A stretch of DNA of 24,077 nucleotides, from contig AVPN01000745.1 in assembly GCA_000695325.1 (NCBI GenBank), positions 1-24,077 on the forward strand, written 5' to 3'. Under the pieces are notes generated by a model that was not told where the DNA came from, made no database searches, and was given only the letters and a program-made list of their open reading frames with translations. The stretch comes from Pleurobrachia bachei. Lineage: Eukaryota; Ctenophora; Tentaculata; Cydippida; Pleurobrachiidae. How positions within the stretch are numbered: position 1 is the stretch's first letter; each line of letters starts with the position of its first letter. Positions 18,103-24,077 of the stretch are shown in pieces. The position numbers and the translations under genes are program-made.

Positions 18103-21100
18103 TCTTTGACCCGTAATTACTTTGATCATTTGGAGAGCTCGTTGAAGAGGTCCTATGAGGGGCTAAATAGACATTCGTCTTATATTCGTCCCTCTCCCTC
18201 TCATTGTGGCAAATGTCTATCACACTGCATTGTCTAACGGTGCCAGCTTTTGGGGTGGAATTGAGGTCACTTGCAGGCTCAGGGGCAGGTCATGGTTAAA
18301 TGATAGTGAACAACAAAATCTAGACTTCTTTTGTAATTCTATCAAAGTGACCCAAAAAAGAGTACATCGTATACAAATGTGTCTATGCAGCATATCCGAT
18401 AAAACTTTTAATTGGACACTACCCATGGTAATTCCCTGCCGGGAGACACATTGGCCTCTGCTTGTGTGACGGGCAATATAATTGGTTTAACTGGAACGTG
18501 TTATGGACGTTGCTTCCTGTACGCAATGAAAGAGGAATAGAGAGAAAGTGGAGGAAAGCGAGAGAGAAAGAAGAGAGGGAAAGGGAGAAAACGAAGAAAG
18601 AGAAAGAAGAGAGAAAGAGATAGAGAGAAATGAATGGACAAGTGTGGCATCTAGGTAAAGAGGAACTAATCAACTTAGAGCACAAACACTACTAGCAAGG
18701 TAACAAGTACAGTTCAACCGACAAACAACAGCTGCGACTGCTCTCTAACAAAGAGTTTCTACTACCAACGTATCAAGCTGAACCCACAAAGCAAAACCAA
18801 ACACGCCTTGTCATTAAATTTATCAGTTAATATTAAACGCAGTTCATTCGGCAGTTCATTGTCAATTATATTGCTCTGATACTGCTGAATATGGGCGGTA
18901 TATAAGCTCCAGTTATTATTATTATTATTAAACGCTAGTTTTTTGCCAATATAACTAATGTAATGGTGAAGTACAACCAATAATAACTAACTATGCAAGA
19001 ACAATAATACTGAGCCGTATATATGAGCCGTTAGTGAATAATACAGCAACAAACAACATGTATGAGCAGCTGTATACCGGCACAGTACTAAATTGCATAC
19101 TGTGTTTGCTGCAAACAGCTAGGACTCTTTTAGAAACACACATTGCTACATGTGGTGCTAGGTATAATAGGTACGGGTCTAAATGTGATAGGTATATAGG
19201 TACGTGGTAAGAGGGATACAATGGAGTTACAATGCAGAACGATACAGTGAAAGAAGAATACCGGTAGGTATTTCAAAAGAGCTCTAGCTCTCCCAGTGGA
19301 ATAACTTTTTCTCTCTGTCTCTCCGATTTTTCTCTCTCTTTCTTTCTCCCTGTTCAATGTTCAACTAGAAACAAGTGCAACAAAAGACCCAAAACCCAAA
19401 CTAAATCTGCTGTTTGAGTACATAAAATAGTAAATACAACCCTAATTCCGGCAGTTAGACAGGATGGTAGTTAGACTTGGCTAGTTCAAACTCTAAAGCA
19501 CAGCCTCATATGGTCCTCAATGAATGAACAATATGAAATTTGACATGAAGCATATTTTATTGATGACTGTTGACATACCCTTTTTGTTGAGTTCGAGGGT
19601 GTCAAAAGAGAAGCTTCTGAAAATGCCTGCAAAGCGAAAATGTGATATAGGCCTCCTAACTAACAACTAGGTATAGATGACAGTCCATCTCTCACTGCAC
19701 TGATCCTTCTTCGTTAAACCTCTATCTTGTCTCTTTGCCATCACTCTTTCCACCTGCTACCTCTCAAGTCATTATCGGTACCACACACATCATTCCCTCT
19801 TTCTAGCTCTCAAAACCTAACTCTCCATAACCTATCATGAATTATTCAAATGATGAGCACTATGCCATCCTCTAATATACAACCCTTTCTCCTTATATCA
19901 GTGTGCTAAAGAAGCTGGAGGCCCTGACCCAGAAGAGGACATACGAGCTGTTCGACTATTGTATTGGGACTAGTACGGGAGCCCTGCTAATTGCCCTCCT
20001 TATCGCTAGCAGGAGAACCCTGGATGAGGTATTGGAGGTGTACCTGGAACTTAGTAAAGAGGTGAGGACTAAGGGTATGTCTAGTAGACACGTCTAATAG
20101 ACACGTCTAGACAAGCTGTTATTATAGTGAAGAGGTGCCTATTAGACAGAGATATCAGAAGTGTTATTCACATCAAGTTACTGTCACTTTAGAACAACAT
20201 GGCAATATTGACAGCAAATCTGTCCAATAATGTGAAAGACATAAGTCATTTGTTGGCAACTTTTGTCTTACCTGGCTAGACTGTGTTTCGGGCGCTCCTT
20301 TTACAAATGTAAAGCAAGGGTTAAAACATAACAACTATTGTCACCGCCGTCACAGCGAAATATTATATATATTATACGATGTTTTAACCACGGTAAGGTA
20401 GGCAACTTTTAAACCGCGGTACAACAGAAATAAGACGGCAGCTCTGACGAAACACGAATTACCAATTACTCAGTAATTAGTCCATGGAAATGACTGGGAC
20501 TACTGAGTTGAAGAAATTCAGTGACGCGGCTTGTGGTTATTTTGTTACGAAATATAGGATGGGGGACTGGCAGGAAGCCGAGATATAAAAAAACGCGGAG
20601 ATAATATCCTGGCACGATATTTTAGTATGCACAATAGGAATATCAAAGAGGATGCCCCTCCCAAACAATACATGGCAAACATTTAAGAAGTCTTAGAGCG
20701 CCACGAAATAGAAGAGCTTAGTGATGTAGCTCAATTCTCGCTAGAGTTAAACTTGCCTTGCACGACCCTCTTAAAATGTAAAGGAGGGTCCGAACATAAC
20801 AAAGAGATACTAGAGATACCAAAATTTGGAGTTGTAATTAGGGTCTTACATTCGTCTTTGTAGCTAATAACAGTCAGACTCACACGTCTTTAGTAGCCCG
20901 TGTACCATCAGGGAATCTGCTTTATACGAAAGGAAAGACCAAGATATGTTAAGTTTTAGAGATTTGCACGAGTATGATAAGTTAGATCAGTTTAGACTTA
21001 AAGAGCGAATCACGACAACATATCCAACAAGTTGTTAGTGTAATTTATAAACTGGTCCGTCAATGATTTGCACTAAGTATCACTAAGAATTCCTTCGAAT

Positions 21101-21198
21101 ATATCGTATAGCTCGCGATTGTAATACCACATAAAGCGACAAATGTGAAACCTTACAACTAACACATGACGCAGATATAGCTTCAAATTCAGTCAACG

Positions 21199-21243
<45 letters not shown>

Positions 21244-23682
21244 ACCAAGAATCGGTATAAACAGTTTGCCACTAACGCCCATGAATGCTAAATTCGACAT
21301 TTAAATATGTCAGTAATTCGGCCTTCCAACACATACCTATAAACACACTTGAGTATCAAACTACTATCCATTGTAAAGAATGTGTGAAGCAGACTGACAA
21401 AGTATAACACCGGCCGGTGTTATACTAATTTGTCCGAGTCATTATCGGATCCTTTCCTTTGGTGCCGCCCAATTCCGATCCAGTGGCTTCCTAACAATAT
21501 ACATACCTAACAATATACCTTAGCGTGGGTCTTTATCGAGTGACTTTTACAACTAAAATAAGACCGCATGATTATAGTCTGTAGAGATGAAATATGAATG
21601 TAGCCTGACCCAACCATTATCAAGTTAGTTACAGGGGGAACTTCTCACTTTTTTTAATAATTTCAGGTGTTTGGTGGCAGATCGGTTCTGGCAGTGGGCA
21701 GATTTGTCTGGAAACATCATCGATACAGCACCCAGACGTGGCAGGTAACTACGAACTAGCATGTCCTAACCCCTCCTGTATAGAGGCTAGAGGGGTGCGA
21801 ACAAGCCAAGGTCAAGCAATGGGCAAAGGAATCATATGATCTGTGTATTGAGTAAAAATTGCCCAAAACGGACCCGTGAGTAACAACGGAAAACTGAGGT
21901 CTGAGAAGGCGTAAACTGTAAAACCACGCAAGAAAAAAGAGAGAGGGCCATGTCAGCTGTGTGACACACACAGTTTACACCATCTCTCAAAGGCAAAGCT
22001 CCGATGTTTACAGTCCAATTAGTTTAATTGTCCGCTAACAGGTGTGGTGTTTTGACGGCAGGGGGTAGTGTAGTGTGTTTTGGAGGAATAGCGATAGTGT
22101 TAGCCGCTAGCAGGTGATGGCAGTTATAGTTCTCGTGATATCCTGATGGGTTCTAGAGTTGGTTTAGAAATATAAAACAACGATTTACGTTTTTAAATTT
22201 ATTTTGGTGTCTCGACCAACTCTAATTGGTGTTGTATAGTCTAGGCTGGAGTACAGTACTGCTAGTATTACTAGCCTAGTATTATGTGCTTTGCAATGCC
22301 ATATAAGACACCATGCGTTCTAAAATCTAGTTTCTGGAACTTTAGGTTCCGGTTGTGTAGCTCACATTGCATTTTATGTCTGTGAGGGTCCGGTAGATCT
22401 TGGTTCCGGTTCGTGAGGTGTTTGTTTAATAGAAACACGGCCCTGCGCTATAGCCTATACGTCCTTATTGTGTTAGTGGTCTGTGAGAGTGGGAGACATA
22501 TAGCATATTTGATGGAATGAAACAATAACTGGAAGTGAATTAGGTGGAAATATGTCCTGTGAACACACATCAATCTGGAAAAACATCGAGCGCCTTTAAA
22601 AGTTTCTCTTTCCCTTAAATAATATCTTCTTCACTCTCCTCTCTTTATTCAATCGTTCCCCCCACTCTCGATCTCATCTCTTTCTCCTTCTCTATTCCAC
22701 CCATTTCCCCAGGACCTGCTTCAGCAAGAGTGTGAGGGGCTACGGATGCACGATGTCAGCTGCTGGGATGATTCACCCCTCGTTGCATTTGTTAGCACGG
22801 TAGTGAACCACGAAGTAGTCCACCCTTACGTGTTCAGGTAATGGGGTCTAAAGATAATACAACACACCAATGATATAGATCTACAGAACGCAACCATACA
22901 GTCGATTATAAACACTCTAACTTCTAAGAATGACCTCCTTTCTTTATACAACCATCGCTGGCGGCCCCATTATCACTACATAGCTATATAGCAACGATCA
23001 AAAGCGAAGCACAAAATAAATTAATATGCAGAAATCGGGGGATCTATTTCATAAATTTATTCTCCAATTACTAATGATCAGTGTCTGGCCATAACAATAA
23101 TAATGCCAATAATGGCGGTGATCGGTAGAAGAGAAATTTAATGTGAGATATTATCAGATGGAGCCAGAGAGATGGCGAGTGAGATCGGGAGAAGCAAAAG
23201 TAAATAGATCGATACCAGATATATAGAGAAGAGAGAAATCGCACCAAGCGGCTAGCATTGACCATTGTTAGAAATAGAACTCAGGAAACAGAAAAGACAA
23301 TATCTTGCCAGTATCTTTTTTTCTCTCTCTCTCTCTCCCTGTCTCCTTCTCTGTCTCTCTCTCCCTCCCTTCCCTAGTAACTGTCTTTTGTCAAATCAGA
23401 TTTCGTCTGATTTCTGAGAAATTATAATTGCTGATATCAAAGTCACGATTAATCGGCTATCTATTCCACACATCACGTTTCCCACTTCTATTTCCAACCC
23501 CCATTTCAGATCATATGACCTACCCAAGACGGAATCCAGGGAGGGTCGTTATCGGGGTGGGTATAACCACTATGTGTGGGAGGGTTTGAGGGCTACAACG
23601 GCTGCCCCTAGCTATTTTGAAGAAATGGAGCTGGATGGAGATCATCATAATGATGGGGCCCTTCTTTACAACAACCCAACAG
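17263..23682 (+). CDS. PNPLA8: Patatin-like phospholipase, calcium-independent PLA2 gamma, partial (gene runs off right edge)
   Basis: Exons 17263-17460, 17532-17704, 19902-20061, 21667-21744, 22713-22837, 23510-23682, all GT-AG and in phase. The coding sequence continues beyond the window. The first ATG seen in frame is 17329, but the frame is open back to the acceptor at 17262, so an upstream exon is possible. After a short helical region comes GYRILSIDGGGTRGIIAI (oxyanion hole), GTSTGALL with the nucleophilic Ser in exon 3, and NDGALLYNNPT in exon 6 with the dyad Asp (DGA rather than the DGG of the human enzyme). Exon 4 ends YSTQTWQ, like the mammalian YDSQTWE. Known role: hydrolyses membrane phospholipids in mitochondria and peroxisomes without calcium. 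Introns of 1-2 kb contrast with the compact genes to the left. The distal patatin C-terminus is not visible. Confidence 0.93.
17270..17323 (+). repeat. Three tandem 18-bp units at the start of the PNPLA8 exon
   Basis: Units at 17270-17287, 17288-17305 and 17306-17323 share the pattern gatttctccac..gcc. The unit length is a multiple of three, and in the PNPLA8 frame it would encode a repeated R-F/C-L-H-x-x hexapeptide just before the Met at 17329. It may be coding or 5' UTR. Confidence 0.7.
18036..18107 (+). repeat. CT microsatellite
   Basis: About 70 bp of nearly uninterrupted (TC)n with a few C or T doublings and one G. Confidence 0.9.
18528..18630 (+). repeat. Polypurine (GA-rich) tract
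   Basis: Roughly 100 bp of almost only A and G on the plus strand, with about six interruptions. It is complementary in character to the CT tract 420 bp upstream. Confidence 0.85.
19305..19350 (+). repeat. Pyrimidine-rich CT tract
   Basis: T-rich and CT-rich stretch of about 45 bp with two purine interruptions. It lies 550 bp before exon 3 of PNPLA8. Confidence 0.75.
20085..20109. repeat. Two tandem copies of a 12-bp near-palindrome
   Basis: tagacacgtcta at 20085-20096 and 20098-20109, separated by one A. Each copy is almost self-complementary around ACGT. Confidence 0.7.
21201..21240 (+). repeat. Perfect (TC)20 microsatellite
   Basis: Forty bases of uninterrupted tc dinucleotide in PNPLA8 intron 3. 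Confidence 0.97.
21401..21426. repeat. Perfect 26-bp palindrome
   Basis: The sequence from 21401 (agtataacaccgg) to 21426 equals its own reverse complement, centred on CGGCCG, with no spacer. Flanking bases do not extend the symmetry. Confidence 0.95.
21745..22712 (+). other. PNPLA8 intron 4 (968 bp)
   Basis: No gene, tRNA or transposon recognised. There is a short interrupted inverted repeat (ctaggct...agcctag, about 22243-22280) and a pyrimidine-rich 3' end before the acceptor at 22712. Confidence 0.5.
22838..23509 (+). other. PNPLA8 intron 5 (672 bp)
   Basis: Includes a CT-rich tract at about 23314-23375 upstream of exon 6. No coding content is supported. Confidence 0.5.
23314..23375 (+). 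repeat. CT-rich tract
   Basis: About 60 bp of C and T with two or three G interruptions, about 135 bp before exon 6 of PNPLA8. Confidence 0.85.
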
Positions 23683-23811
23683 GTAACAGATGGAACTATT
23701 TTATTGAGACTGTACAGTGTACAACCACAACCATGCGAATAATATGGAGATGAATAAGGAAGGGATAATGAATACGTCTGATCGATAACAGCGATCACAA
23801 GATAGATTAAT

Positions 23812-23892
23812 ATAGAGAGGAAAAGAAAGAAAGAGAGAGAGAGAGACAAAAAGGGGAGAGAGACAAACATAGAGGTATGCAGAGAGAGATAG
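23812..23892 (+). repeat. GA-rich tract
   Basis: About 80 bp dominated by (GA)n and AAAG units with a few interruptions, about 130 bp after exon 6. It is complementary in composition to the CT tract on the other side of that exon. Confidence 0.8.
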
Positions 23893-24059
23893 GGCACACA
23901 TCATGGAGAATAAACCAGATACTAAGTATATATCACAGTGTGATGTGACTGCATATTACACAGAGTCCAACATCAAGGTCTTCACAGCAAACCCGCAAAC
24001 AAGAATTCTTTGACGGCAATGTCATTATCAACTCGTATACTTTCCGTCGCTACGTGTTC

Positions 24060-24077
24060 CTCTCTCTCTCTCTCTCT
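24060..24077 (+). repeat. CT microsatellite at window edge
   Basis: The last 18 bases are ctctctct...; the array continues past the window. Confidence 0.9.

Larger units (their letters stand above)
17705..19901 (+). other. PNPLA8 intron 2 (2197 bp)
   Basis: Holds a long CT tract (18036-18107), a GA-rich tract (18528-18630), a short TTA repeat near 18915-18930 and a pyrimidine tract (19305-19350). Open frames here are produced by simple repeats. I see no nested gene or recognisable transposon. Confidence 0.6.
20062..21666 (+). other. PNPLA8 intron 3 (1605 bp)
   Basis: No coding sequence seen. Contains two 12-bp copies of tagacacgtcta (20085-20096, 20098-20109), a perfect (TC)20 array and a perfect 26-bp palindrome. 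The remainder is AT-rich and may include decayed repeats that I cannot classify. Confidence 0.6.

Noticed and set aside
17957-18223. Minus-strand Arg-Glu-rich frame
   Set aside because: It is the translation of a CT/GA microsatellite.
20085-20109. Start of a repeat array of CRISPR type
   Set aside because: Only two short copies, no spacers, and a eukaryotic intron context.
1-24077. tRNA, rRNA, CRISPR or an intact transposon
   Set aside because: I looked for B-box-like GTTCGA with matching A boxes, regularly spaced repeats, and transposase or reverse-transcriptase motifs, and found none that hold together. GTTCGA matches lie in coding exons.

Overview
The window is eukaryotic and almost certainly from an invertebrate animal. 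Its genes are spliced with GT-AG introns, and they match animal families: PLA2G15, GTF3C1, EXOSC5, PNPLA8, a rhodopsin-type GPCR, and a seven-pass protein resembling the ancient gustatory-receptor-like (GRL) group. I cannot name the phylum. GRLs occur in cnidarians, placozoans and several bilaterian groups, and no lineage marker is visible. All gene models below were built by hand from splice sites, reading-frame phase and remembered family sequences.

Layout, left to right. (1) 1-1489, minus strand: the 5' part of a lysosomal phospholipase A2 / LCAT-family gene (PLA2G15), running off the left edge. (2) 1490-2513: a divergent intergenic region with two inverted repeats. (3) 2515-4020, plus: an intronless seven-transmembrane GRL-like protein. 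(4) 4716-11169, plus: GTF3C1, the largest TFIIIC subunit, in seven exons, the last 4.4 kb long. (5) 11192-16472: a direct tandem duplication of about 2.64 kb. Each unit holds the 3' half of a minus-strand GPCR gene (TM3 to the C-terminus) and a complete plus-strand EXOSC5 gene nested in the GPCR intron. The only TM1 and TM2 exons lie at 16431-16864, to the right of both units. (6) 17263 to the right edge, plus: PNPLA8 (iPLA2-gamma), six exons seen, with long introns rich in CT/GA repeats.

The most notable arrangement is the GPCR locus. The duplication breakpoint cuts the TM2 exon, so unit A (11192-13837) has an intact TM3-TM7 half but no TM1/TM2 of its own. All splice phases still match, so one 5' half (TM1-TM2) could in principle be spliced to either of two 3' halves, across EXOSC5 genes on the other strand. 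Between units, the 127-nt TM3 exon differs at seven bases, all silent, which suggests both halves are under protein-level constraint. Both EXOSC5 copies are intact and differ at 5 of 230 residues.

The genes do not form a pathway: two lipid-hydrolase genes (PLA2G15, PNPLA8), two RNA-machinery genes (GTF3C1, EXOSC5) and two membrane receptors are interleaved in a fairly compact segment. I recognised no tRNA, rRNA, CRISPR array or intact mobile element.
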